Source of the DNA: Aureibacter tunicatorum
GTDB taxonomy: Bacteria; Bacteroidota; Bacteroidia; Cytophagales; Cyclobacteriaceae
Direction of reading: 5' to 3'
Assembly: GCF_036492635.1 (NCBI RefSeq)
Contig: NZ_AP025305.1
Span: forward strand, 3,924,000 to 3,987,999
Length of the DNA: 64,000 nt
The notes beneath the pieces are model-generated. The model had not been told where the DNA came from and ran no database searches. It worked only from the letters and a program-made list of their open reading frames with translations. The translations under genes were made by a program, and so were the position numbers. Of this stretch, positions 1 to 8,666 are shown piece after piece. How positions within the stretch are numbered: the first letter of the stretch is position 1; every line of letters begins with the position of its first letter.

Positions 1-1916
1 TTCCTCTTTTTGGATTTTCCTGATGATATTGGCACTGATTCCCCTCCTGCTGGTCCAGCTGTCGCAGAACTTGCAACTGGGACAAGAGCCATGAGCAGTC
101 TAGCGACCACTTCTATTCTTTCGTTGTTTTTCTTATCCTCAAACAGGCAAATTGATGCTACATCCACTTCCTTCTTTTCCGAGCATTCCGCATACTTTGA
201 GGAAACTGCCGCCATTTCTTCCCCGGCACAACTATTTAATCTCATCCATTCCTCCACACTCAAACCGCTAGTCTTTCTTACTACTTCTTGAGACAATTCG
301 AAAATCTCTATCGCCCTGTCCAATTGTTTTTGCGAATCCGAGAATTTATTCTTCTGATAAGCTGGAAGCGATCTCAACATGCCAATACTGTCAATCCCAT
401 GAGGAAGTATGGCATCCGCGGAAATACTATGGGTATGCTGTATATCAATCATCAACCTGAGAAAGTGCTCATAATCAATCTCATACCCAGAACCAATATC
501 AGTCTGAAGCCTGCTGATATGCAGGATATTAGAAAGTATCATAGAATAATACTCTAAAATCCTGATATTCAAAAAATATACTCCCATTGTGCTAAAAAAC
601 AAGCCAAAAGAAGCTCTATAATAAGGAAGCATCAACTGCCTATGCTCTTCTTTCATCTCGGGCACCAAATCATGTACCTTCACATGATGAATCTCTGTGG
701 GGACCAATTTTGAGCTAATAAGTTCTATTTCTGAAATATTGTCCTGAATAAGCTGATGAGCTTTGTCTTTTTTCATTCTTCCGGAAGACACCATAGCAAC
801 CTTGCTTCGCATGCGCGAAAATATCCCATCGACTCCTTTGACTTTATCGGTCATTTTCGACAACTGCCGTTTAGAAAGCGAGCCCAATCTTCCCAAAAAA
901 GGATTGTAAAGCGACATTACCGTTTGAAGATCCTGAGGGTCCATTTTATCCATATACAAATCCTCTCCTATCAAGCTAAAATCTGGAATTTCAAGAAAGT
1001 CTTCCCATTCTTTTCTGATCCGCTCTCTTTCCAACCATTCGGAGGATAAACTATCATCTCCATTTGGTTTTTGGGCGGCAGAACTTTCTTTATCTACCGG
1101 TGTTGAAGTTGATTTTGGCTTAGCCTTGCCTTTTTTCTTTTTGCCAGTGTCTTTAGCTAATTTTTGGCTTTCCTTATCCACTTCCGCCATCATAGCTTCC
1201 CAGTCAAATGGATTCTCTTTTTTCCCTTTCTTTTTGCCTTTCTTTTTGGGATTGGGTACCGACACTTCAACTTCCAGCTCCTTTACCCTTGGTTCTTCAG
1301 CTGATGCTGTACTTTCCATATCCGCGGAAGCTCCTTCCGCTCCATCCCCATTTTGTTCCACATCTTTGGAAGAAGACTGGACTTCATGCTCAAAAAACTC
1401 TGCGGCTTTGATTTCCGCAAATGACTGACCTCTGTCATCAACAAAAGACACTCCTATTTTCATTCCTTTTGTCCATCCATCGATTTGCCTCAACGCTTTT
1501 TTGATCAATTCGGAATATGCTCTGCCACAAGCCATGTGTCCTTTTCCATCATCAAAAAAAGGAATTCTCAATCCTTTTTCTTCCACACTGTAATGAGCCA
1601 TACTAAACTCTATATGCACACTGCGTCTATCTTTGGAAAATTGAGTGGACTCGATGTCTATTGTCAAATGCGGATATCCTCTACCCCCCGGCACTATCAC
1701 CGAGTGCCTTGTGGCGCTCACATGAAACTTGGATGCGGGATCTTTTTCCAACCCTCTTCTCCATGCCTCGGCAGGCAATGTCGCTTTGATTCTTTGTATC
1801 GGATAAGCTTCAGGATTCAAGGTATTGCTCATCATAGGAGGAGATTGCTTGACACCACCTTGAGGTTTAGATAAAACAGATTGTTGCCTGTCGTTGAAGC
1901 TTTGTTGTTTGAACAT
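1..1916 (-). CDS. Large non-secreted protein of unknown function, possible eCIS-type cargo (C-terminus cut by window edge)
   Basis: An open frame runs without a stop from an ATG at 1916 leftward to the window edge, so at least 638 residues are encoded and the C-terminus is missing. There is no signal peptide. The first 45 residues are polar and rich in Gln, Ser and Pro and end in an AYPIQRIK stretch that recalls the PIQ element following the DNRPE motif of the gene at 47034-48185. Residues about 45-165 look globular. Residues about 170-290 are low-complexity, with Lys-rich KKKGKKKGKK-type runs and Glu/Ser-rich stretches. A helical part with a hydrophobic segment (ASFGLFFSTMGVYFLN) follows. 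No known enzyme motif was found. The gene is divergent from 2036-3424 across 119 bp. Plus-strand frames in this interval are shadows. The cargo idea is inference from N-terminal style only. Confidence 0.8.
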   Translation of the reverse strand, partial: MFKQQSFNDRQQSVLSKPQGGVKQSPPMMSNTLNPEAYPIQRIKATLPAEAWRRGLEKDPASKFHVSATRHSVIVPGGRGYPHLTIDIESTQFSKDRRSVHIEFSMAHYSVEEKGLRIPFFDDGKGHMACGRAYSELIKKALRQIDGWTKGMKIGVSFVDDRGQSFAEIKAAEFFEHEVQSSSKDVEQNGDGAEGASADMESTASAEEPRVKELEVEVSVPNPKKKGKKKGKKENPFDWEAMMAEVDKESQKLAKDTGKKKKGKAKPKSTSTPVDKESSAAQKPNGDDSLSSEWLERERIRKEWEDFLEIPDFSLIGEDLYMDKMDPQDLQTVMSLYNPFLGRLGSLSKRQLSKMTDKVKGVDGIFSRMRSKVAMVSSGRMKKDKAHQLIQDNISEIELISSKLVPTEIHHVKVHDLVPEMKEEHRQLMLPYYRASFGLFFSTMGVYFLNIRILEYYSMILSNILHISRLQTDIGSGYEIDYEHFLRLMIDIQHTHSISADAILPHGIDSIGMLRSLPAYQKNKFSDSQKQLDRAIEIFELSQEVVRKTSGLSVEEWMRLNSCAGEEMAAVSSKYAECSEKKEVDVASICLFEDKKNNERIEVVARLLMALVPVASSATAGPAGGESVPISSGKSKKR

Positions 1917-2035
1917 AAACAATGATATATCATTACTCTAACAACATAGTACTAGCAGTGTTCATACTTGTCTTGACGCATGTCGCAACTTTTAGAAACA
2001 CAAAAAGTTGATAAAAAAAAGAAAGGCAAGAGGCA

Positions 2036-3424
2036 TTGTACAAATATTCTAAAGCGAAAAATAATAGGGAAAAAAACAAAGCCAGAGAGATCCCTTTAAT
2101 AGCGCGCAGACCTCCCTCTCCTTTGGTTTCTATCCCTTATTCACAACCTCAAGGGATCGAAAATGATACTTCCAACAAAACACCTTCCTTGATTAGCGCA
2201 AACAGCCACCCTTTGGAATGTCCAGAAGCAGGAGCACAGATAGATTGGACTCCCATAAAAAAAGCTTCACATCTTCAACCACAAACCTTAAAAGAGTCAG
2301 ATTCGCATTCCTCAAAAGCTATTCTTTCTTCAAGCGATGAAGAACATAGAAGTCTTCACTCTGTTCAAAATGAAAGCTCCGATGAAGAACAATCACGCAT
2401 TGAATTCGAAGCTTCAAAGAGATTAGTAAGGGATTTCTCAGGGGCTACAGCTGTCAATCCTCCGCGAGAAACAGAAGATGAAACCTTCGAGGACTTTATA
2501 GTCATTGGAACAGAACAAGCCAGCTCTGTAAAATACGCTGATTCAAGATATAGCAAATTTCCTAAGGCCAAGTCTCTTTTTCCATCATTTGTCACAGATA
2601 TGCTTAGCGCTTTGGAAGAGGAACCCAGTGTGGCTGACTCAGAATTGATTTCAAAATTAAAATTTGAAATCCCATTAAAAGGAAATAAAGAATATGAAAG
2701 ATATCTTTCGGCAATTCATTCTGTTTGCGCATCACCAACGCTACTTTGTCAACATTGTAAAATCAAAGACATTAAAAGAGCTAAAAAAGCATTGAAGAGA
2801 GCCAAAGTCCTCATACAATCATGCATGATGGAACTCCTTCCGGAAGTCAAAAAGCGAAACACAGGCAGGTGGAGTGACTCTCATCTAAGAGCATTATTTG
2901 ACAATACGCGTACTTTTGCTTATTCCGATGAAGGAGAAGAATTATCAAGCTTAGGACAATGCCTGATTGAAGGGTTGATACATATTCTATTCAGAAATCT
3001 GGAGCAATACGAACAAAACCGACTTAGCTACAGTCGGCCGCTTGGATATTATGATGTCATGATGGATGATTACTATGCTTGCCTGAAAACATATCGCATA
3101 GATTCTGAACACAAGGAATATGTATGGATTTTGCTTCAAAATGGGCTCTATGAAACCAATCCGCCTGATATCATTCTTAAAAGTGTTTCCGAAAGGCCGG
3201 GAACCGATTTCTTTTATAAAATATATTGCAATATATATGCTCAATCAAAAGAACTTTGGTCTCAATGTCGAGAATGGAAAGACTGCAAAAGAAGCACAAG
3301 GTTCATTGTCGATCAAAAAGTTTATGAAAGACAGCTTCGGAAATTAAAAAAAATAATGCTTGATCAGCATGGGCAGATATTCACTGATCAAGTCTTGATG
3401 GGAATTCTAATGGCCTCATTTTAA
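2036..3424 (+). CDS. Hypothetical 462-residue protein with disordered N-terminal half, TTG start
   Basis: The frame opens after an in-frame TAA at 2012. The only workable start is TTG at 2036, preceded by AAGAGG four bases upstream, a good ribosome binding site; the next in-frame Met is about 190 residues in. There is no signal peptide. Residues 1-150 are rich in Ser, Glu, Pro and Lys (repeated SSDEE elements) and probably disordered. Residues about 190-460 are helical, contain several Cys residues (CQHC near residue 240) and many Lys/Arg clusters, and look globular. I do not recognise a family. Its position divergent from the edge gene, and the shared absence of export signals, suggest both could be substrates of a specialised delivery system, but nothing in the sequence proves this. 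Confidence 0.75.
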   Translation: MYKYSKAKNNREKNKAREIPLIARRPPSPLVSIPYSQPQGIENDTSNKTPSLISANSHPLECPEAGAQIDWTPIKKASHLQPQTLKESDSHSSKAILSSSDEEHRSLHSVQNESSDEEQSRIEFEASKRLVRDFSGATAVNPPRETEDETFEDFIVIGTEQASSVKYADSRYSKFPKAKSLFPSFVTDMLSALEEEPSVADSELISKLKFEIPLKGNKEYERYLSAIHSVCASPTLLCQHCKIKDIKRAKKALKRAKVLIQSCMMELLPEVKKRNTGRWSDSHLRALFDNTRTFAYSDEGEELSSLGQCLIEGLIHILFRNLEQYEQNRLSYSRPLGYYDVMMDDYYACLKTYRIDSEHKEYVWILLQNGLYETNPPDIILKSVSERPGTDFFYKIYCNIYAQSKELWSQCREWKDCKRSTRFIVDQKVYERQLRKLKKIMLDQHGQIFTDQVLMGILMASF

Positions 3425-3451
3425 CACTCTTTAGACCATTAGCAAGCTTCG

Positions 3452-4015
3452 TTATCGAATAAAATTCCTCTCAAGTAAAGAAAAGATTTCGCTATCAAGA
3501 TACTTGCCTTCGAAATAATAATTTTCCTTGAAATAGGCTTCTTTTTCAAAACCAATTTTCAACAAAGCTCTACTTGAGTTTCCATTTTCAGGATTAACAT
3601 TTGCCTCAATGCTATGAATTCCAACTTCATCAAAAGCATATGCCAACAAAGTCTTCATCGTCTCCTGCATGAAGCCTTTTCCCCAAAAATCAGGCTTTAG
3701 CATGTATCCAATATCGGCGCGATGATGTCTGTCGTCAATTTTCCAAAACACAAAATCGCCAACAAAAGCACCGCTTTCCTTTTCAATAATGGCGAAAAAC
3801 ATGCCTTCACCCTTTGTTTGAATCGACAAATTATCTTGAATAAAGGCCTCGCTGTCCTTTAAACTTTGATGATATTTGCTATCCATGTATCTCATTGTCG
3901 TCTCCTGAGATCGTAGAGAGTAAATATCTTCCGCATCCTGCGGTCCAATTTTTCGAAAATACAAACGTTCGCTTTCCAATTCAGAAAGCTCGTTTATTGC
4001 TTGTTTATTTATCAT
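3452..4015 (-). CDS. GNAT family N-acetyltransferase (RimJ/RimL-like)
   Basis: This 187-residue protein has the layout of the RimJ/RimL branch of GNAT acetyltransferases: SERLYFRKIGPQDAEDIYSL at the N-terminus, a central GDFVFWKIDDRHHRADIGYM strand pair, then the acetyl-CoA binding loop DFWGKGFMQETMKTLL, and a C-terminal NPENGNSSRALLKIGFEKE segment. These enzymes move an acetyl group from acetyl-CoA to an amine, often a protein N-terminus or a small molecule; the substrate cannot be read from sequence. It is cytoplasmic. It converges with the upstream plus-strand gene (27 bp between stops) and lies 23 bp downstream of the CPBP protease gene, so the two may be co-transcribed. Confidence 0.93.
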   Translation of the reverse strand: MINKQAINELSELESERLYFRKIGPQDAEDIYSLRSQETTMRYMDSKYHQSLKDSEAFIQDNLSIQTKGEGMFFAIIEKESGAFVGDFVFWKIDDRHHRADIGYMLKPDFWGKGFMQETMKTLLAYAFDEVGIHSIEANVNPENGNSSRALLKIGFEKEAYFKENYYFEGKYLDSEIFSLLERNFIR

Positions 4016-4038
4016 TTTATTAAAAATTATTTTCTTAA

Positions 4039-4785
4039 TTAATGGAAAACAGCTATAGCCATAACCAATACAATATGAGTAAAAATATGAGCTATCATGC
4101 TGCTTTCAAGCCCTTTTTTCCAATACAACCATCCGAATATGATTCCTCCTACCGAATTAGCCAACACAATATAAATTAACAACCATACAGATGGCGAATC
4201 AACCACTGTAAACACTATTGGCAAATGTCCAATACCAAATAAAATTGATGAGAATGCTATTCCAAACCAATAAATCGAAGGCTTTATTTCTTTCAACAAC
4301 TTGCTGCCCAACCACACCAAAAAGGTCATAAAACCAAATCTCATCAAAATCTCTTCAGCAATTCCACCATATAGAAACCTCGCCAACAAGGGAGTTTTTA
4401 TGTCATTCAATTCCGGAGGAATAATCGATTTAAAACCAAGGCTCACCAATAATATTAGAACGCCTGACAAAATTCCTCCCACAAGTCCATATTTGACTAT
4501 ACTCCCAAAATCTACCGAAGAAGAGCTTATCCCTAGCCACCTTTCAAACAATGGCAACCTAAAGTCAACCTTTTGATACAACAATGTTCCAACAACCACT
4601 GATAGACTTAAATAAATCAATGGGTTTACCATCATCAGCAATTTGATTTGAAATGGACTAAAGCTCTTACTCAACTCTTCCTGAATATCTTCTGGAAATG
4701 GTATATCAAGCGTAATCAATGAAATCACGCCTAAAAGGCCAATGCCAAAGAGCAATGCTCCCAAGGATATCATTTTACGATTCAT
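4039..4785 (-). CDS. CPBP family intramembrane glutamic endopeptidase
   Basis: The 248-residue protein has about six to seven hydrophobic segments and the three conserved motifs of the CPBP (CAAX protease and bacteriocin processing) family: EExxxR at residues 144-149 (EEILMR), FxxxH at 183-187 (FGIGH) and a His-containing AHIFTH at 232-237. The Glu and His residues form the membrane-embedded active site in this family. Bacterial members cleave prenylated or membrane peptides or give bacteriocin self-immunity; which applies here is unknown, and no bacteriocin gene is visible nearby. The gene is 82 bp from the DUF1287 gene and 23 bp from the GNAT gene, all on the minus strand. Confidence 0.9.
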   Translation of the reverse strand: MNRKMISLGALLFGIGLLGVISLITLDIPFPEDIQEELSKSFSPFQIKLLMMVNPLIYLSLSVVVGTLLYQKVDFRLPLFERWLGISSSSVDFGSIVKYGLVGGILSGVLILLVSLGFKSIIPPELNDIKTPLLARFLYGGIAEEILMRFGFMTFLVWLGSKLLKEIKPSIYWFGIAFSSILFGIGHLPIVFTVVDSPSVWLLIYIVLANSVGGIIFGWLYWKKGLESSMIAHIFTHIVLVMAIAVFH

Positions 4786-4867
4786 TAAAAAAAATTTTGA
4801 AGTAGATAATAATTATATGAAATGAAAATAGCTATGCGAAAAGCAATAAAGCATATTGCTAATCAAT

Positions 4868-5461
4868 CTACACAAACCTATAATGGCCTATGATCTGGTA
4901 TTGAAAAAGGAAATCCTCCACCACTTGTCCATTGCCAATATTATGGACAATCATATGCCTTTGTCCGTCGGAAGATTTTTGATCTACTATGATACCAATA
5001 TGAAGCACTCCTCCACCTAAGTCCCAACATACAATATCTCCGGGCTGATAATCCGCTGAATTATTGCTAATTTTCATCGCAGCATTTCTACGGCTAAAAA
5101 ATGTCATCAAATTAGGAACTCGACGGTGGTCAATATTTTTATCAGGACGCTTAAGGCCCCAATTATTAGGATAAAGGCCAAAATTGTCTTTCATGTCTTC
5201 ATGCACTTCTTTTTGCAAATCAATTCCCAACTTGCGATACGCTCTAATCACCACATCAGTGCAAACGCCTCGATCCGCTGGCACGTCCCCATTGGGATAA
5301 TCAAGAGCAAAGTACGTTGGGTCATAAATTATATTCGGATCAACCAACCCCATTGCAATAGACGCTAGTTTCGCTTGTCTTCCTTCACTTTGAGAAAACC
5401 CATAGTTGCAAAAAACAAACAAAATGAAAATTATATTAAATGCTCTCTTCATATTCTCCAT
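4868..5461 (-). CDS. DUF1287 family exported protein
   Basis: The 197-residue protein starts with a Sec signal peptide (residues 1-23, ending GFSQS). The rest closely follows the DUF1287 pattern: a YDPTYFALDYPNGDVPADRG stretch, then CTDVVIRAYRKLGIDLQKEV, a DKNIDHRRVPNL segment, YQPGDIVCWDLGGG, HIGIIVD and a closing IGHYRFV. The conserved Cys in GVCTDVV and the His in LHIGI fit the NlpC/P60-like (CHAP-type) cysteine hydrolase fold to which DUF1287 is related, so a periplasmic cell-wall hydrolase or amidase role is likely but not proven. The upstream gene, a small lipoprotein, ends 12 bp before its start, suggesting one transcript. Confidence 0.92.
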   Translation of the reverse strand: MENMKRAFNIIFILFVFCNYGFSQSEGRQAKLASIAMGLVDPNIIYDPTYFALDYPNGDVPADRGVCTDVVIRAYRKLGIDLQKEVHEDMKDNFGLYPNNWGLKRPDKNIDHRRVPNLMTFFSRRNAAMKISNNSADYQPGDIVCWDLGGGVLHIGIIVDQKSSDGQRHMIVHNIGNGQVVEDFLFQYQIIGHYRFV

Positions 5462-5473
5462 TACTTTATCACA

Positions 5474-6019
5474 TTACAATTTGCCAATCAAACGATTGAA
5501 CTTCATCCCTATACGCAATTGCTCCTCTCGCAAATAATCCTGTGGATAAGGCGCTCCGCAATCCTGATTATTAACTTGCCTTAACAAGTTTCCTTTTTCG
5601 AAATAGCTTTCCTCCTTTATGTTATCGCCCCCTGTCTCCTCGCTTTCTAGAACAAATATCAACTCGCTGTTGAGTAAATAGTAATATTTATATTTCTCTT
5701 CATTTGTATTAGCAATCACTTTTACCAATTCCTTATCCAGATAATAATACTCTACCTCCACACTTTCATCAGCTATCAATAAAACAGCACTGTCTATTTG
5801 AGTCCATTGAGACAAAGAACTTAGCCGATTCACAATTTCTCTGATCGGTCTCAAGCTATTTCCCATATACTCATCATGCGAATGATTTTGAATAGAAGCC
5901 TCAAGCTTGTCTTTTACTTCTCTTCGATGAGAATCAACGGAAAATTGAATTGTATCAGAGGGTTTGCTTTGACAAGCGAAAAATAACAATCCTGTAAAAA
6001 TTAACGTCTGATATTTCAT
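5474..6019 (-). CDS. Small lipoprotein of unknown function
   Basis: This 181-residue protein has a lipobox (LLFFAC with Cys16), so it should be anchored in the periplasm or outer membrane. After a charged linker it contains alternating hydrophobic and acidic strands (VLLIADESVEVEYYYLDKEL, a KYYYLLNSELIFVLE segment) that resemble small beta-rich Bacteroidota lipoproteins. I cannot place it in a named family. It sits 12 bp upstream of the DUF1287 gene and probably shares its transcript. Confidence 0.8.
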   Translation of the reverse strand: MKYQTLIFTGLLFFACQSKPSDTIQFSVDSHRREVKDKLEASIQNHSHDEYMGNSLRPIREIVNRLSSLSQWTQIDSAVLLIADESVEVEYYYLDKELVKVIANTNEEKYKYYYLLNSELIFVLESEETGGDNIKEESYFEKGNLLRQVNNQDCGAPYPQDYLREEQLRIGMKFNRLIGKL

Positions 6020-6149
6020 TATTGAAATTATGTAAAAACAAAACCTTCAAAGCCGCTTTAGTTTTTATTAAAATCACAACAAGTTTCCATACAAAAAATT
6101 AATTTTCCTAACAAAAAACATTAATTTTTAATCAACACATCTCTTTTAG

Positions 6150-6704
6150 CTACTTTAATAAATATTTATAATACGCAAAAAACTCCCTGAATAACGAAAA
6201 CATGTCTCTAGTTTCAAAAAAATCAGCATGAGAAGAACCAACAGAATGAATTCCACTTTTTCGAAATGCCAGCTTTATCCTGCTTATGTGATAAAATTGA
6301 GAAACTACAATCACTGAATTTGACGTTCCAACTCTTGAAGCAAAATTATCAGCTGTAAGCTGAGTGTTGTTTCCTTCATTGTCAACTAAAACGTCAGACT
6401 TAGGAACTCCTTGCTGAATCAAATACTCAGCCATTTTACTTCCCTCATAATGGCCTTCTTTCCCAAACCCACCGCTAACGAATATCTTTTCGACTTTTGA
6501 TGATTTGTACAACTCCAAGCTTTTATCTACTCTGGCCTTTAATCGATCAGACAATGTCCCATCCACATTAACTTTATTGCCTAAGACTACAGCAAAATCG
6601 CTAGATGCATGGTTATCACTCAGTCCATCATAAATGATCGTTATTTCGTGAATAACAAACCATAAAAAACTTAAAAGAAAAATTATTTGAACTAACTTTT
6701 TCAT
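6150..6704 (-). CDS. YdcF/SanA family protein (DUF218)
   Basis: The 184-residue protein has one N-terminal membrane helix (residues 4-25) followed by a DUF218 domain: FAVVLGNKVNVDGTLSDRLK, then IFVSGGFGKEGHYEGSKMAE, a GVPKSDVLVDNEGNNTQLTA segment and VIVVSQFYHISRIKLAF. These match the SanA/ElyC/YdcF group, inner-membrane-anchored proteins with the active domain outside, linked in other bacteria to envelope integrity, vancomycin sensitivity and lipid-carrier recycling. The exact reaction is not established for this subfamily. Gaps of 130 bp or more on both sides suggest it is transcribed alone. Confidence 0.9.
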   Translation of the reverse strand: MKKLVQIIFLLSFLWFVIHEITIIYDGLSDNHASSDFAVVLGNKVNVDGTLSDRLKARVDKSLELYKSSKVEKIFVSGGFGKEGHYEGSKMAEYLIQQGVPKSDVLVDNEGNNTQLTADNFASRVGTSNSVIVVSQFYHISRIKLAFRKSGIHSVGSSHADFFETRDMFSLFREFFAYYKYLLK

Positions 6705-6772
6705 TTAAACACAAACTTGTAATCAGCATCAATACTCAATTTGCTAAAAGACCTATTTCCTCAATAATATAC

Positions 6773-6964
6773 CTAAAAGTCACTATTTTTCATCAAAGGA
6801 TTATAAAAATCAATTAACTCATCGTTAGTTCTTAATAACTCAAAGAACAACCTAACTGAGATAGCTTTTTCCTCAAAATATATTTTATACTTCACTATAG
6901 TTTCAGTCATATAGTCAACATCAAAAATTAATAAATTAAAATCAATGAGAACCATCCTTCGCAC
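6773..6964 (-). CDS. Possible small protein, 63 residues
   Basis: A 63-codon frame lies alone between the DUF218 gene and the large coiled-coil gene. The sequence (a DFNLLIFDVDYMTETIVKY segment, then YFEEKAISVRLFFELLRTND) reads like real protein, with amphipathic alternation and a plausible charge pattern, but no family is recognisable and no clear ribosome binding site is present. It could instead be a chance frame in AT-rich DNA or a remnant. Confidence 0.3.
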   Translation of the reverse strand: MRRMVLIDFNLLIFDVDYMTETIVKYKIYFEEKAISVRLFFELLRTNDELIDFYNPLMKNSDF

Positions 6965-7005
6965 TCTACTAAAATCAAAATAACCCTTGAAAATTTCAAT
7001 TCAAA

Positions 7006-8502
7006 TTAATTCAATAAATATATAAGAGCTTTTCTAACGCGAACAGCTTCCTCAGATGAAGACTGCTCATTATCATTCAACCATTGCTTGGCTAATCTTC
7101 GAATCTCTTTCGCTTTGAGATTCCTTGTTTGGTGCAAATAAAAACTCATTAACTGTTCCGCTGAATAATGCTCCAAGAAATCAGGGCGACCTTCAAAGGG
7201 GCACATGACTTCGTAAAAATCCTTGACACTTCGCTGATAGCTTCCTTCCACCTCAAGCAATCTTTCTTCCTCTGGACTTTTTAAAGATTGAACTTTCAAA
7301 CTCAATTCACTCACATGAGTTTCCAAATCCTTAATCCTTGCCTCCAACTTTTCTATTTCAGCTTCGTGCGAAATCATCTCCATTACTTCGTCTAGATAAT
7401 TCGCATTAAAGCCATGAGTTTCGGCAACCTCTCCATACTCATCTCTTTCTAAAGCTTGAAGCGACAATCCTCTATCCATACAATAGTGTCTCACCTTCGA
7501 TGCATCTTTTTGTATATTTGGATACAAAGACCTTAAAAACCTCAACCGACCATCATTTTGATCTTTAAATACCTGCTGAGTTCCTAATTGTCCTTTCAAC
7601 CTTTTCAATCGCAACTTTTGCCCATGAACTTGGAGTTCTTCACTCATTGGAACAGTCTCTGGAGCATGAGCATGTTCTTTGTATTTCTTGTCAAGTCTTT
7701 GCTCCTTTGCTTTCAAGTCTTCTTGCAACTTCACAACATACCTTCCATGGCTTTCTCTTGCTTTTTCCAAACATACCAAAGCAACCAAAGGATTGTCTTC
7801 AAGCTTACTTCTTACTATTTCAGATTCTTTAGCTAAGGATTTTGATTCCACTGCGGTAATATCCACTTCATCAAATGGAAAACCAAACTGCTCCATTGAA
7901 GCTCTTAACGCTCCTGCATCAACGTTTGAAATCGCCAAGCTCGCCAACTGCTTGCTTGGCAGGTGCCTTGCGCTATGCATTGGATTCAATCTTGCTTCTT
8001 TAATTGACTCGTCCAGCACTTCTACTTCACCAAGCAAACTACGAACTTGAGCAACGACAGGAAACGCCTCTTCCAGTTTTTTCATTGTATTTTCTGACGG
8101 GCCAAAATTTTCAACCACATCAAACGAATAAAGATTGTAGGGCTCTCCTTTGTCCTTCCCTTTTCCCAATTTTGAAATTTTGGATTTCATCCTTTTAAAA
8201 AATGTGCTCTTATCGTGCTTACCCAGAGTTCCCTGATCGTCAGTTGGAAAAACAGGTGACGCAAAATTTCGTTTCAACCATCCTCCTCCATCATCTTTGG
8301 GGATATCGTCAAAACAAAAATCGTCCACCATGCAATACGCATCATCAGGATTTGACGGAACCAACCTTTTGTCAAATTCATCCCTTGACTTCAAGGCCGT
8401 ATAAGATACTTTCAAAGGAGGCAATCTTACCAAGCCGGAAGAGTGCTTGACTTTTCGTTCCCTTTTCTGCTTGTATACAAATGTGTTTTCCTGGAAAGGC
8501 AT
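7006..8502 (-). CDS. Hypothetical 498-residue coiled-coil protein without signal peptide
   Basis: No export signal and no known domain were found. The N-terminus (residues 1-40) is basic (VYKQKRERKVKHSSG), followed by an acidic patch (DDFCFDDIPKDDGGG). Residues about 90-115 are Lys-rich. Two heptad-rich stretches, about 230-290 and 385-425 (SHEAEIEKLEARIKDLETHV), predict coiled coils. The C-terminus is helical and charged. Size, charge and lack of signal resemble the two unknown proteins at the left edge of the window, and the three could be one functional class. A terminator-like hairpin at 8590-8632 isolates it from the transporter gene upstream, so it is probably monocistronic. Confidence 0.75.
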   Translation of the reverse strand: MPFQENTFVYKQKRERKVKHSSGLVRLPPLKVSYTALKSRDEFDKRLVPSNPDDAYCMVDDFCFDDIPKDDGGGWLKRNFASPVFPTDDQGTLGKHDKSTFFKRMKSKISKLGKGKDKGEPYNLYSFDVVENFGPSENTMKKLEEAFPVVAQVRSLLGEVEVLDESIKEARLNPMHSARHLPSKQLASLAISNVDAGALRASMEQFGFPFDEVDITAVESKSLAKESEIVRSKLEDNPLVALVCLEKARESHGRYVVKLQEDLKAKEQRLDKKYKEHAHAPETVPMSEELQVHGQKLRLKRLKGQLGTQQVFKDQNDGRLRFLRSLYPNIQKDASKVRHYCMDRGLSLQALERDEYGEVAETHGFNANYLDEVMEMISHEAEIEKLEARIKDLETHVSELSLKVQSLKSPEEERLLEVEGSYQRSVKDFYEVMCPFEGRPDFLEHYSAEQLMSFYLHQTRNLKAKEIRRLAKQWLNDNEQSSSEEAVRVRKALIYLLN

Positions 8503-8589
8503 CTTTACCCTTTTTTATAAACAACCTAAGCTCGGCGAAGCTGTTTGCATGATTCCGCATCTCGCAAAATATTGCTATTTGCTTATGAC

Positions 8590-8632
8590 ATTTTAAAAGA
8601 AATAAAGGCCGAAAGATTACTCTCTCGACCTT
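8590..8632 (-). terminator. Rho-independent terminator after the MFS transporter gene
   Basis: An inverted repeat (AAGG and CGA arms at 8605-8614 pairing with TCG and CCTT at 8624-8632, two mismatches) is followed in the minus direction by a T-rich run (8590-8604). It would end the ribulokinase-isomerase-transporter transcript. Confidence 0.6.
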
Positions 8633-8666
8633 ACAGACACAAAATGAATATACGTGGGAAATTTTT

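Noticed and set aside
880-900. Frameshift in the edge gene near a T-run
   Set aside because: Recounting gave six T residues, which keeps a single open frame; no frameshift exists.
10-1874. Several plus-strand frames of 67-129 codons
   Set aside because: They are shadows of the long minus-strand gene that runs off the window edge; their translations lack protein-like patterns.
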